This document shows, one piece after another, positions 9,606 through 18,525 of a stretch of 64,000 bases of DNA (position 1 is the stretch's first letter; the number at the start of each line of letters is the position of its first letter). Made by a program: the position numbers and the translations under genes. Location: positions 1 through 64,000 of the forward strand of contig CACKZF010000001.1 in the NCBI GenBank assembly GCA_902604565.1. The letters run 5' to 3'. Below the pieces are notes generated by a model. It did no database searches. It was not told the DNA's origin and saw nothing but the letters and a program-made list of their open reading frames with translations. This stretch comes from an uncultured Pelagibacteraceae bacterium (GTDB lineage: Bacteria; Pseudomonadota; Alphaproteobacteria; Pelagibacterales; Pelagibacteraceae).

Positions 9606-10024
9606 ATTTTGATACTGTCACAAAAGTATGGTTTAAAATTATTTAGTATAATCTCTGGAATTCTTACAGGTTTACCTTTTTCATTTATAAAAACTAAATG
9701 GACTTGACATTCAACTACGATAAACTCTTCGTTTGATATTAATTGACTCATGATTAAAGAAGATTTAGTAGCTGATTTAATAAATGATTTAATTGTTAAT
9801 TCATTTTCTAAGTATGAAGGTTTTTTGTAATCAATGTTGCAAGATTTAACGATAATATTAATACCAAATTTATCTTTTATTTGATAGTTGCTTAATCCTA
9901 TATTAGCCAAGGCTTCTGTTCTGGCTCTTTCAATGTATTTAAGATAATTTGCATAATAAACTATGCCTCCAGCGTCTGTATCCTCATAGTAGACTTTAAT
10001 TTTGTGATAAAAATTTTTGTGCAT
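9602..10024 (-). CDS. ybgC: YbgC-type acyl-CoA thioesterase (hotdog fold)
   Basis: This 140-residue protein has the 4HBT/YbgC signature EDTDAGGIVYYANYLKYIERAR, split here as EDTDAGG and YYANYLKYIERAR. The catalytic Asp is D17. The hotdog-fold family hydrolyses acyl-CoA thioesters; YbgC is often linked to tol-pal genes and phospholipid metabolism. No tol-pal genes are seen here. The active-site neighbour is Tyr rather than the His of E. coli YbgC, a common variant as far as I recall. The short gene diverges from a 45-residue frame at 10062. Confidence 0.88.
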   Translation of the reverse strand: MHKNFYHKIKVYYEDTDAGGIVYYANYLKYIERARTEALANIGLSNYQIKDKFGINIIVKSCNIDYKKPSYLENELTIKSFIKSATKSSLIMSQLISNEEFIVVECQVHLVFINEKGKPVRIPEIILNNFKPYFCDSIKI

Positions 10025-10061
10025 TTGAAGATATTAACAAAAAATAAGATACAATCAAAAG

Positions 10062-10199
10062 ATGAAAGTTTATATATTTTGGTTAATAGGTGTAACTGTG
10101 TGGAACTTTGGATATCCTGAAGCTGATCCAATCCTAGATGTTTTGGCTGCAATAATACTGTCTTTATTAAGTTTTGGTTTAAAAAAGTATCTTAATTAA
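10062..10199 (+). CDS. Very small membrane protein (45 aa), unknown
   Basis: ATG at 10062 opens a frame ending in TAA at 10197-10199. The product begins MKVYIFWLIGVTVWNFGYP and ends in a hydrophobic stretch followed by KKYLN. It could span the membrane twice. It fills the gap between two divergent and convergent genes that is otherwise unexplained. There is no strong ribosome site and no known family. I regard it as plausible only. Confidence 0.45.
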   Translation: MKVYIFWLIGVTVWNFGYPEADPILDVLAAIILSLLSFGLKKYLN

Positions 10200-10203
10200 A
10201 CTT

Positions 10204-10866
10204 TTATTCAGAGGAAAAAAAAATATTTTGGTAATAACTAACTGCTGTTAGTTTTGAATTATCAGTATCTGCCATAATTGCAATTCCAGAAAGCTCTTTG
10301 ACTTCTAAATCATGAAATTTTTTAAAGTCTTCCTTCACATTAGCTTTTACTGTAACCCATTCATTTAAATTTGACTTTGTTGAAGCCAAAACACGATCAA
10401 TAGATTTTTTTGTATAAGGACTGGGCCATGTCTCACCTACATTGGAATTGCTTGAAAAAACATAGTTAATAGCTCTATTTGATAGTGGGGTTGCACCAGT
10501 TTTTTTGATTACAAAAACCCTAGCAGCAAAATCATGTCCTTTTTTTGTATTCTCTTTTATGCCTTTAAGATCTTTTTCAATCTTCCAAGTAATATTTATA
10601 AAAGGTGTTTTGTCTAAATTAATTTTTATTTCTTTGCCTACTCCTGATGCTGCATTTTCTGCTACTGCTTTTAAATAATTTCCTTTCTCATTATTTCCAA
10701 TTGAATACGCTGTTTTTGCATCAGCTCCTCTTACTTTTCTGACTTCTAATGAATTTAACTCCTCCTCAGTGAAATTAAAAACCATTAGTTTTTCAGCAGT
10801 AACCGCCGTTATAAGTAAAAAATAAATTGCAATTATTTTGATAAATTTTTTAAACACGGATCTCAT
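10204..10866 (-). CDS. DUF3047 family secreted protein
   Basis: The 220-residue product begins with a clear signal peptide (MRSVFKKFIKIIAIYFLLIT, cleaved near AVTAEK). The mature part has features of DUF3047: ITWKIEKDL, HDFAARVFVIKK, ETWPSPYTKKS and LNEWVTVKANVKEDF. The family is periplasmic and of unknown function, predicted to be a beta-sandwich. The gene lies 45 bases downstream of the zinc alcohol dehydrogenase on the same strand. No catalytic residues can be proposed. Confidence 0.75.
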   Translation of the reverse strand: MRSVFKKFIKIIAIYFLLITAVTAEKLMVFNFTEEELNSLEVRKVRGADAKTAYSIGNNEKGNYLKAVAENAASGVGKEIKINLDKTPFINITWKIEKDLKGIKENTKKGHDFAARVFVIKKTGATPLSNRAINYVFSSNSNVGETWPSPYTKKSIDRVLASTKSNLNEWVTVKANVKEDFKKFHDLEVKELSGIAIMADTDNSKLTAVSYYQNIFFSSE

Positions 10867-10911
10867 ATAATAAAATATTTCAATTTATCAACTATAATTT
10901 AAAATTTACCT

Positions 10912-11916
10912 CTAAGGTAACAGAACAATTTTTGGTGATGAGCAACTTCCATCATGAATTTGTTTGAAGGCTTCTGCACCTTTCTTTAACTCTCTATACT
11001 CAATCCAGTCTAAATCACCAATTTTCTTATCTGCTAGAATTTTGATGGTGTTTTCAAAGTCTTTATTAGTATAACAATAAGTCCCAATAAAGGTGACTTC
11101 TTGTAAAGTTGCTTTTCTAAAATTGAACTGCCCAGCTGGTTGGGTTAACCCAATATGTATTATGGTACCACCAGGTTTAATAACCGAGATAGATTGTTGT
11201 CTTGAAACTTCTAAGCCTACTGTATCAAATACAATATCAAAACTATCATTTTGTATTTCTTTGTCTGATGGATGAACAAATTTGCCCTCAAAATATTTTG
11301 AACATTTTGTTAGTCTCAAATTATTTGGATCAGACATAACAATATCTGTATTTCCTTTAATTTTTGATAATATTAAAGAGCACAATAATCCAATTGCTCC
11401 AGCACCTTGAACTAAAGTTCTACATTCAGATAAAGGTTTTGTAAGCGAATTTTCTCCCATTAAGACAGCATGCAAAGCAACTGCTGTTGGTTCTGCTATA
11501 GCCGCCTCATTAAGATTTAGATGATCTGGAACCTCATAAATATTTTGATTAGGAGAAGAGACTAATTCAGCAAAGACTCCCTGTCTCTCGTATGGTCTGT
11601 TCATACCTAGAAGAACTCTGTGTGGACACAAATGCTCTCTTCCACCTGTGCAATATTCACACTTTCCGCAAGTAATTAATGGATTCAAAACAGCATTTTT
11701 TCCTTGGAATTTACCATTTTGAATTACACCACTCACTTCATGACCAATTATTAGTGGAGCAATTCTTCTCTCATCTTTGCCGTGATATGCATGTATATCT
11801 GACCCACATATGCCAGATGCATGGACCTTTAAAATGCTCTCTCCACTTGTCTCAACTGGATCTTTTTCATCTCTATAGATCAGTTCTTCAACGCCTGTGT
11901 AAACTAATGCCTTCAT
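10912..11916 (-). CDS. Zinc-dependent alcohol dehydrogenase (MDR family)
   Basis: This 334-residue protein has the GroES-like N-terminal domain with the catalytic zinc motif GICGSDIHAYHG and GHEVSG. The four-cysteine structural zinc lobe (CGKCEYCTGGREHLC) is present. A Rossmann domain with GAGAIGLLCSLIL follows. It resembles sorbitol, threonine or galactitol-type dehydrogenases. The substrate is not evident. It starts three bases after the NCS1 permease gene, so the enzyme may act on a compound taken up by that permease, or on its breakdown product. Confidence 0.85.
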   Translation of the reverse strand: MKALVYTGVEELIYRDEKDPVETSGESILKVHASGICGSDIHAYHGKDERRIAPLIIGHEVSGVIQNGKFQGKNAVLNPLITCGKCEYCTGGREHLCPHRVLLGMNRPYERQGVFAELVSSPNQNIYEVPDHLNLNEAAIAEPTAVALHAVLMGENSLTKPLSECRTLVQGAGAIGLLCSLILSKIKGNTDIVMSDPNNLRLTKCSKYFEGKFVHPSDKEIQNDSFDIVFDTVGLEVSRQQSISVIKPGGTIIHIGLTQPAGQFNFRKATLQEVTFIGTYCYTNKDFENTIKILADKKIGDLDWIEYRELKKGAEAFKQIHDGSCSSPKIVLLP

Positions 11917-11918
11917 AA

Positions 11919-13370
11919 TTATTTTTCATTTATAAGATAATATATAAAAAACGAAACGACAAATCCTATAATCCAAGAAAATGATTTTATATCTGAAAAA
12001 TTAATGTTCCAAAGCAATGAAAATGAGAAAATAAAGCCTATAAGAAGTGAATACAACGCTTTATAGTTCCAGCCACTAGCGTACATGTATTCATTTCCCT
12101 CTCTTAAAAAAAATAGATCTTTGTGATTTACCTTCTCTTTTTTCACCAAGTAGTAATCTGCAATTATAATACCAAAGATGGGCCCAAAAAAAGCTGCCAA
12201 GCTATCAATAATATTTATTACACCTATTTGACTTAAAAAAGAGGGCCACAAACCTCCAGCAATAAAACCAATTATTAAAATTAATAATCCAGAAGTTTTT
12301 AGATCTAAATTATTTGGAATAAAATTTATTATACTATTTTGTGTAGGCACATAATTAGAAATTAAATTAGTAGATAGAGATGAGAAAATTATAAAAATTA
12401 GAACAAAAACAGTTAGGCCAGTGTTGTCTAATTTTCCAATAATATCCATTGGTTTAGTGAGTATTTGATCAACAACAATAAGCTTTTGATTTAAAACTAC
12501 ATCAACTCCAACAACTATAGTTGTTGCTAAAAAAGAAAACAAAATCATATTTAGAAAAAGACTTAGATTTCCCAATTTTAGATCTTTTTCTGTTTTAACG
12601 TATCTAGAAAAATCACCAAAATTTAACAACACAATGGAGAAGTAAGAGAAGATTGTACCCGTTAAAACTACAAAAGGTAAAATGTTAGATCTTGAAAAGA
12701 AATTTCCGTCTGTTGTATTTGATTTAAGAGACTGAAAAATTTGTGTGTGATTTTCAGAAGTTAAAATTAAAAAAAAAATAAATAAACCTAAATAAACGAA
12801 AATGGCTGAAAACTGTAAAAATCTTTGATTAAACCTTTGTCCGTTTGTAAATAAAAAATATTGAATAACAAAAGTTAATATTAATGAAACCCAGTCGATA
12901 ATATTTAACCCTAGAAAAAAAGCTAAAAATACTTGACCATCTAGAATTTGACTATCTAAGTTATAGTAAATAAAAATTCTAATTAGATATGAAATTGATT
13001 TTGATATGAAAAACGTTTGAATACCAAACATAAAAATACCAATAACAGATCTTAAAAGACTTAAAAATTTCGCTCCATTTAAGCCCATAGACATTCTAAG
13101 CATAACGGGAAAAGGTAATCCATGCTTCTGTGATGGTTTGCCAATCAATGAAATAAAAAAATAAATTAATATAGAGGCGGCTAATGAAGAAGTTAAGACC
13201 AGCACAGTACTAAGATTATATATTAAATACAAAGAGGCTATTAATGCGAAACCCGCAATAGTTTGTATACTATTAGCCCAAAAGCAAAATAAATCAATTG
13301 ATTTCCATGTTTTATTGCTTGGGTTTACTGTGGCTAATTCAAAATTTTTTAATTCTATATTCTGACTCAC
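11919..13370 (-). CDS. NCS1 family nucleobase/allantoin-type permease
   Basis: The 483-residue protein has about 12 hydrophobic segments. The N-terminal motif SIDLFCFWANSIQTIAGFAL is typical of nucleobase:cation symporter-1 proteins (uracil, allantoin, hydantoin, cytosine, purines). The conserved acidic-aromatic region before the late helices (DSLAAFFGPIFGIIIADYYL) is also present. The exact substrate cannot be read. The gene is followed almost without gap by the zinc alcohol dehydrogenase. It diverges from the EamA transporter gene by 65 bases. Confidence 0.85.
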   Translation of the reverse strand: MSQNIELKNFELATVNPSNKTWKSIDLFCFWANSIQTIAGFALIASLYLIYNLSTVLVLTSSLAASILIYFFISLIGKPSQKHGLPFPVMLRMSMGLNGAKFLSLLRSVIGIFMFGIQTFFISKSISYLIRIFIYYNLDSQILDGQVFLAFFLGLNIIDWVSLILTFVIQYFLFTNGQRFNQRFLQFSAIFVYLGLFIFFLILTSENHTQIFQSLKSNTTDGNFFSRSNILPFVVLTGTIFSYFSIVLLNFGDFSRYVKTEKDLKLGNLSLFLNMILFSFLATTIVVGVDVVLNQKLIVVDQILTKPMDIIGKLDNTGLTVFVLIFIIFSSLSTNLISNYVPTQNSIINFIPNNLDLKTSGLLILIIGFIAGGLWPSFLSQIGVINIIDSLAAFFGPIFGIIIADYYLVKKEKVNHKDLFFLREGNEYMYASGWNYKALYSLLIGFIFSFSLLWNINFSDIKSFSWIIGFVVSFFIYYLINEK

Positions 13371-13435
13371 TAATGTAACCTTAAACTAAAATTTTTATAT
13401 GTCTATAATAGTGATAACCAAAATTTTGTAATTAC

Positions 13436-14329
13436 ATGAATTTTCTAAAAAACAATATTGGCTACGTTTCTATGTTCGTGGCAGTGATAGGCTTTGGATC
13501 AGGTCCGCCGTTTGTGAAATTAGCATTACAGGAATTTTATGTAATGGACCTAATGGCGGTACGATTCTCTTTAGCATTTAGTTTGATGTTAATTTTTGCT
13601 TTGATCATGAGAGCAGATTTAAAAATTAAAAGAATTGGTTTTACACCCTTCTTAATGGGTTTATTAAACCCTTTTCTAGTTACTTTAAGTTTTCATATTG
13701 GTCTTCTGCTAACCTCACCAGTAAATGGAGTTGCTTTAATTAGCACTTTGCCAATATGGCAACCATTTGTTGCAAGAATTTTTTTAAAAGAAAAAATTGA
13801 AATAAAAGTAATTATTGGAGCATTTATAACAATTATTGGAACTTTAATTTTGCTTACAAGTCAAACAAAGTCAGGACAAGGAAATTATGTTGGTGATTTA
13901 ATAATTTTTTTAGGAATGATTTGTGTTTCAGTAAACGAAGTTTTGGGAAGAAGATTTATGCAAACTAAAGTTGATCAATTGGGGGTTAATACTTATCAAT
14001 ATTTTATTGGTGCTACACTTTCTTTATTAGTTCTTTTTATAATTTGGCCAAATTCAAGTTTTGAATATCAAAATTATCTAAATTTTTCACCTCCAGTTTT
14101 AGCAGCTATAACTTTATCTTGTATAACATTTGGAGCATATTTATTTTATAATTTTGCTCTTAGAAGGGTCCCAATAGGTAGAATTAGTTTGATGTACCCT
14201 TTAACAGGCCCGATTGGTGCTACAATGTCTTGGTTAATAATCGACTCTCCGATTTCAATAAAGGTTTTTATATCCTTAACAATAATTTTAATTGGAACTA
14301 TTATACCTCAAATAAATAAGCCTAGCTAA
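13436..14329 (+). CDS. EamA/DMT family transporter
   Basis: The 297-residue protein has ten predicted membrane helices forming two EamA repeats, with the typical first helix region GFGSGPPFVKLALQEF. The second repeat includes LYNFALRRVPIGRISLMYPL-like sequence near residue 240. DMT proteins export or exchange metabolites such as amino acids or nucleotide precursors; the substrate is unknown. The stop overlaps the convergent dctM stop by four bases. Confidence 0.85.
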   Translation: MNFLKNNIGYVSMFVAVIGFGSGPPFVKLALQEFYVMDLMAVRFSLAFSLMLIFALIMRADLKIKRIGFTPFLMGLLNPFLVTLSFHIGLLLTSPVNGVALISTLPIWQPFVARIFLKEKIEIKVIIGAFITIIGTLILLTSQTKSGQGNYVGDLIIFLGMICVSVNEVLGRRFMQTKVDQLGVNTYQYFIGATLSLLVLFIIWPNSSFEYQNYLNFSPPVLAAITLSCITFGAYLFYNFALRRVPIGRISLMYPLTGPIGATMSWLIIDSPISIKVFISLTIILIGTIIPQINKPS

Positions 14330-15666
14330 GGTGATGGGTACATTACCCCAGGCAACCATAATGCTATTTTTGGAAATATTATAATTAATACTAAACCAAT
14401 TACTTGGATAACCATGAATTGCATCATGCCAAGATAAATATCTTTTAAATCCCACTCTGGAACTACACCTTTTAAGAAATAAGCAGATAATGCGACAGGA
14501 GGTGAGAGCCAGGCGGTTTGGAGATTAACGGCCACTAATATTGCAAACCATGTAAGATTAAATCCTAACTCTATTACTAAAGGTAATACAATTGGCAATA
14601 CTATTAAAACTATTGGTACCCACTCTAAAGGCCATCCTAATAAAAAAATAGCAGCCATTATAATTGCTAGTATTACATATCTATTTACCTCTAAATTTAA
14701 AAGAAAATCAGTTAACAGAGATGGAGTTCCTAATTTTGAGAATACTGCTCCAAAAAAGTTCGATGCAGCAACTAAAAACATTATTAAAGCTGTAATCTCT
14801 AAAGTTTTTAAAAGAGCATCTTTCAAACCTGGCAGAGTTAATTTTTTATATGTTAGTGCAAGTAAGATGGCACCAAACGCTCCCATACCAGCTCCTTCAG
14901 TTGGGGTAGCAAGACCAAATAGAATACTTCCTAGTGCAAAAAAAACTAAACCTGCAGGAGGAATTAATCCCATAATAAATTCATACCAAACCTTAGCCAT
15001 ATTAGTTGGTTGTTCGTTTGCTGGTAAAACAGGTCCAAGCTTTGGATTAAGATAACATCTTAATGTTGTATATGCAGCATACAAGCATGCTAATAAAATT
15101 CCTGGCATTATAGCAGCAGCAAATAAATCTGTAACAGGAATTTCTAAAACAGGTCCCATCACAACTAACATAATACTTGGAGGAATTAAAATTCCGAGAG
15201 TTCCACCAGCACAGATTAAACCAGCAGATAGTCTAGTATCATAACCGGTTCTAATCATAGTTTTCCCTGCCATAATTCCTAGGATTGTAACTGATGCACC
15301 AACTATTCCAGTTGCAGCAGCAAAGATTGTTGAGACAAACATTACAGCATAAAACAATGCTCCTCTAGTTTTAGACAGCATTAATTGAACTGCATTAAAT
15401 AATCTCTCCATTAGACCCGCTTGCTCCATTAAAATTCCCATAAATATAAAGAGTGGTACGGCGGCGAGTGTATTCTCCGTCATAATCATATTGAACTGGA
15501 GTGTCATTAAGTAAAAAACTAATTTACCAAAACCCCAATATCCAAAAACAAGACCTAAAAATATTAAAGTAAATGAAATTGGGAAACCAACAAAGATTGC
15601 AAATAACATGCAACCAATCATTATTGCTCCAATTATTTCTGGACTAAAGAAATCCATTATGGCCAT
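14326..15666 (-). CDS. dctM: TRAP transporter large permease subunit DctM
   Basis: The 446-residue integral membrane protein has the DctM-family pattern of about 12 helices with conserved LIPPSIMLVVMG and GLATPTEGAGMGA loops. It is the sodium-coupled transport subunit of a tripartite ATP-independent periplasmic transporter. It overlaps the upstream dctQ gene by 10 bases, and dctP lies before that, giving a complete P-Q-M set. Long spacing between helices in the COG4664-type arrangement fits the binding protein being of the TakP/FcbT type. Confidence 0.95.
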   Translation of the reverse strand: MAIMDFFSPEIIGAIMIGCMLFAIFVGFPISFTLIFLGLVFGYWGFGKLVFYLMTLQFNMIMTENTLAAVPLFIFMGILMEQAGLMERLFNAVQLMLSKTRGALFYAVMFVSTIFAAATGIVGASVTILGIMAGKTMIRTGYDTRLSAGLICAGGTLGILIPPSIMLVVMGPVLEIPVTDLFAAAIMPGILLACLYAAYTTLRCYLNPKLGPVLPANEQPTNMAKVWYEFIMGLIPPAGLVFFALGSILFGLATPTEGAGMGAFGAILLALTYKKLTLPGLKDALLKTLEITALIMFLVAASNFFGAVFSKLGTPSLLTDFLLNLEVNRYVILAIIMAAIFLLGWPLEWVPIVLIVLPIVLPLVIELGFNLTWFAILVAVNLQTAWLSPPVALSAYFLKGVVPEWDLKDIYLGMMQFMVIQVIGLVLIIIFPKIALWLPGVMYPSP

Positions 15667-16313
15667 CTCCCTTTAACAAAAGCATAATAGGTTTTTAGAA
15701 TTTCGGATACGCCTTGTACTAAAAGTAAAAATGCACCAATGGGCATACAACTTTTTAAAGGCCACATAATTGGCATCCATGTTGTGTCCATTGCTCTTTG
15801 AATTCTAACTTTACCACCTAAGCATTCTTCTAAATTTGATCTTCCACAAATTGAAGTATAGGCATAATCAAAACTTACAAAGAAAAATACGAGAAACCCT
15901 GGTATAAAAAATAATAAATATAAAAATAAATCTACCCTTGCCTGATTTTTAACTGACCAATTTCGATAAAGAAAATCTGCTCTTATATGTATTCCTTTTG
16001 ATAATGTATAGGCTGCACCTAACATAAATAAAGCACCAGCCAACATTCTACTTATGTCAAATGACCATAAAGTAGGTCTATTAAAAAAATGCCTTCCAAT
16101 AACCTCATGGATCATCGCATAAATTAAAAAAATTGTAAGCCAAGCGAATATTTTGCCTGTAATCAACATTTTCGAGTCTATAAATTCTATTGTTTTTGCC
16201 ATCCAAGGAGTCATATCCTCTGGCATTTTTAAACTTGTTCTTCTTTCAGCTATAAGCTCGTCAGTAATATCAAGATTTTCTTTAACCTTAGGCTCTGAAT
16301 CTTTATCAACCAT
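15657..16313 (-). CDS. dctQ: TRAP transporter small permease subunit DctQ
   Basis: The 218-residue protein has four hydrophobic helices after a hydrophilic N-terminal stretch of about 45 residues. The DctQ-type region GRHFFNRPTLWSFDISRML and the segment LSKGIHIRADFLYRNW are visible. It partners DctM in the membrane. The N-terminal extension (DSEPKVKENLDITDELIAER) is longer than in short DctQ proteins but common in the large TakQ-like group. It lies between the dctP terminator and dctM. Confidence 0.92.
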   Translation of the reverse strand: MVDKDSEPKVKENLDITDELIAERRTSLKMPEDMTPWMAKTIEFIDSKMLITGKIFAWLTIFLIYAMIHEVIGRHFFNRPTLWSFDISRMLAGALFMLGAAYTLSKGIHIRADFLYRNWSVKNQARVDLFLYLLFFIPGFLVFFFVSFDYAYTSICGRSNLEECLGGKVRIQRAMDTTWMPIMWPLKSCMPIGAFLLLVQGVSEILKTYYAFVKGRWP

Positions 16314-16349
16314 TTAACAAGTATATTTATTTAAATTAAAATTGTAAAA

Positions 16350-16378
16350 AAAACGGGGATCTAAACAATCCCCGTTTT
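16350..16378 (-). terminator. Intrinsic terminator/attenuator between dctP and dctQM
   Basis: The inverted repeat AAAACGGGGAT ... ATCCCCGTTTT flanks a seven-base loop (16361-16367). On the minus strand the stem is followed by a run of T. It lies after the dctP stop and before dctQ. This would lower dctQM transcription relative to dctP, so the binding protein is made in excess. Confidence 0.85.
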
Positions 16379-16388
16379 AATATTTTAC

Positions 16389-17477
16389 TTACTGTTGTGA
16401 TGCGAATGCAGTTCCAATTGATGCATCAGATGTTTCCATTTGTGCAATAAAAGGTACTACAATTTTAGCATGTGCAGTCATGTGCTCATAAACTTCTTTA
16501 AAGAAAGCATTTGATGCAGCATTCTTTTTAAGAGTTGCTTGAGCAGCGTTCATGTACTCAGTAAAATAATCAGCTGGTGTATCCCAAAGTTTTACACCGT
16601 GATTTTCAGTAAGATCGATTAACGCTTTACCATTTTCTACAGCTCTATTAGTGATGTTTCTAGTGATCATCGCTTCAGATGCAACTTCCATTGCATATTT
16701 TTGATGGTCAGTTAAAGAATTGTAAACATCTCCATTAATATAGATATCACCATTAACTACGTTTTGGTGTAATCCTTGTAGATAGTAGTTTTTAAGAACT
16801 TTTTGAAAACCAAAAACTGAGTCTGGTTTTGGACAACACCATTCAGCAGCATCGATAGTTCCTTTTTCAAGTGCTGGTAATATATCACCACCTGATAAAG
16901 ATACTGATGCAATTCCAATATCTTTGTACGTTTGTCCTGGAATTCCTGGAGGAGTTCTGAATCTGTATTTTCTGAAATCATCCATGTTTTTAATTGGCTC
17001 TTTGAACCAACCTAATGCTTCAGGTCCTGATGATGCCATCACGAAACCTTTAACATTCATACCCATTTCGCTCCATAATTGGTCGTATAATTCTTTACCA
17101 CCATTATCGAAATACCATGCTAACCAAGATTTAGTACTTAAACCAATTCCTCCACCAGCAACTGGCGATCCAAATAGCATCGCAGCTGGGTGATAGTTTG
17201 ACCAATAGTGAGTCCATGCTGCACCACCATCTACTAGACCTTTATCAACAGCCTCTAGTGTTTCTTTCATACCAACAACTTCACCTTTTGAAAGAAGCTC
17301 AAATTTTAACTCTCCACGAGTTAGTTTTGTTACTCTGTCAGTCCACATTTTTACGATTTGTCCATCGTATGATGTTTTAGGAAAAGTAAGTTGGATTTTT
17401 AATGTTTTAGCAGAGGCAGATCCAATTACTGAAACTGCAAATACTAAAGCTAAAATCATTGAAGTGATTTTTTTCAT
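16389..17477 (-). CDS. dctP: TRAP transporter substrate-binding protein DctP (TakP/FcbT-like)
   Basis: The 362-residue periplasmic protein has a signal peptide (MKKITSMILALVFAVSVIGS, cleavage near SASA-K). Its signature RFRTPPGIPGQTYKDIG, then SLSGGDILPALEKGTIDAAEW, matches the COG4663 group, which includes TakP that binds alpha-keto acids. The arginine of RFRTPP would bind the ligand carboxylate. The ligand here is unproven. The ribosome site GAGAGG is strong. Upstream (17498-17514) is a perfect inverted repeat that may be an operator. Confidence 0.93.
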   Translation of the reverse strand: MKKITSMILALVFAVSVIGSASAKTLKIQLTFPKTSYDGQIVKMWTDRVTKLTRGELKFELLSKGEVVGMKETLEAVDKGLVDGGAAWTHYWSNYHPAAMLFGSPVAGGGIGLSTKSWLAWYFDNGGKELYDQLWSEMGMNVKGFVMASSGPEALGWFKEPIKNMDDFRKYRFRTPPGIPGQTYKDIGIASVSLSGGDILPALEKGTIDAAEWCCPKPDSVFGFQKVLKNYYLQGLHQNVVNGDIYINGDVYNSLTDHQKYAMEVASEAMITRNITNRAVENGKALIDLTENHGVKLWDTPADYFTEYMNAAQATLKKNAASNAFFKEVYEHMTAHAKIVVPFIAQMETSDASIGTAFASQQ

Positions 17478-17497
17478 ATTTATCCCTCTCTTTATTG

Positions 17498-17514
17498 TTA
17501 TTAAGTCTTAATAA
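17498..17514. promoter_or_regulatory. Perfect 8-bp inverted repeat upstream of dctP (possible operator)
   Basis: TTATTAAG and CTTAATAA flank the single base at 17506. The repeat ends 21 bases before the dctP start codon. Its length and exact symmetry suit a dimeric regulator in the 5' untranslated region or start-site area. AT-rich DNA makes chance palindromes more likely. Confidence 0.4.
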
Positions 17515-17560
17515 TGATCGAAGTAAAACTCATTGGATGACAAATGTAAAACGATTAATT

Positions 17561-17579
17561 GTTGCATTTTTTATGCAAC
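17561..17579. promoter_or_regulatory. Hairpin GTTGCAT-N5-ATGCAAC between the catabolic operon and dctP
   Basis: Perfect seven-base arms flank TTTTT (17568-17572). The element lies just after the end of the 17597-18523 gene and upstream of dctP, all on the minus strand. Read on that strand it has no T-run after the stem, so it is a poor terminator. It may instead be an mRNA-stabilising stem or a protein-binding site. Confidence 0.4.
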
Positions 17580-17596
17580 CAGAGGTTTAATAGTAG

Positions 17597-18523
17597 CTAT
17601 TTCTTGCCTTTGGGATCAAAGGGATAATCCCAAGCATCTCCACCAATTTTTTTTGATATACCTGAATAATCTGTTTCGCTATCACCACCTTCACAAAATT
17701 CATTAAATATATCTAAGGCATGTTTTCCTAGAGGTGTTGAAGCATTTACAGATTTTGCAGCATCGTTAGCTAACTTTAAATCTTTAGTCATCATGGCTGC
17801 AGAAAAGCCTGGTCTATATTTGTTATTAGAGGGAACGCCATCTGTTAAATTTGGCAGCGGTGTATATGTTGATAAAGCCCAATTATTTCCAGAGGCATTT
17901 TTCATAATTTCATGAACTTTTTTTAAATCCATCTTTAGTCTTTTCGCTAACATTAGTGCCTCTGATGCTGCTATCATTGAAATTCCTAAAGACATATTAT
18001 TACAAATCTTTACACCAACTCCACTTCCTTGTGGTCCAGCATGTAAAATTTTTTGCCCCATTATATCCATTAATGGTTTAGCTAAATTTACAGCTTCATC
18101 ATCTCCACCAACTAAAAAATTTAATTTACCTACTCTTGCTCCCATAACACCTCCTGTAACAGGCGCATCAATCATTTTAATTCCTCTATTTTTTGCTTCC
18201 TTGCCCAGTAATAAAGAAGTTTCAATATCAATTGTTGAACAGTCAATTATGAGAGCATTCTTAGAAATTTTATCTATTATACCTTTGTCTCCTAAAAAAA
18301 GAGATTTTACATGTTTGCCTTCGGGCAACATTGAGATTACAAAATTTGCACCTTCAAGGACCTCATCTAATGTATCAACCACATCTAAATTCGCATCCTT
18401 AGCTTTTTTTATCATTTCTGGAGAAACATCGTAGGCTTTAACTTTTTTACCAGCCTTAACTAATTGATCTGCCATTGGGTTACCCATGTTTCCAACACCA
18501 ATAAAAGCTATTTGGTCTGTCAT
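17597..18523 (-). CDS. 3-hydroxyisobutyrate dehydrogenase-like NAD(P)-dependent enzyme
   Basis: The 308-residue protein has the Rossmann motif IAFIGVGNMGNPMA. The substrate-binding signature is DAPVTGGVMGARVGKL and the catalytic lysine lies in GVGVKICNNMSLG. These fit 3-hydroxyisobutyrate dehydrogenase (MmsB) and related short-chain 3-hydroxyacid dehydrogenases. It is the last gene of a five-gene operon and follows the aldehyde dehydrogenase gene with a two-base gap. In valine breakdown this enzyme makes a semialdehyde, but the neighbouring ALDH is not clearly MmsA, so another hydroxyacid substrate is possible. Confidence 0.85.
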   Translation of the reverse strand: MTDQIAFIGVGNMGNPMADQLVKAGKKVKAYDVSPEMIKKAKDANLDVVDTLDEVLEGANFVISMLPEGKHVKSLFLGDKGIIDKISKNALIIDCSTIDIETSLLLGKEAKNRGIKMIDAPVTGGVMGARVGKLNFLVGGDDEAVNLAKPLMDIMGQKILHAGPQGSGVGVKICNNMSLGISMIAASEALMLAKRLKMDLKKVHEIMKNASGNNWALSTYTPLPNLTDGVPSNNKYRPGFSAAMMTKDLKLANDAAKSVNASTPLGKHALDIFNEFCEGGDSETDYSGISKKIGGDAWDYPFDPKGKK

Positions 18524-18525
18524 AT

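Noticed and set aside
9961-10152. 63-codon minus-strand frame overlapping the YbgC start
   Set aside because: It overlaps ybgC in another frame and lies opposite the small plus-strand frame at 10062. There is no support beyond its length.
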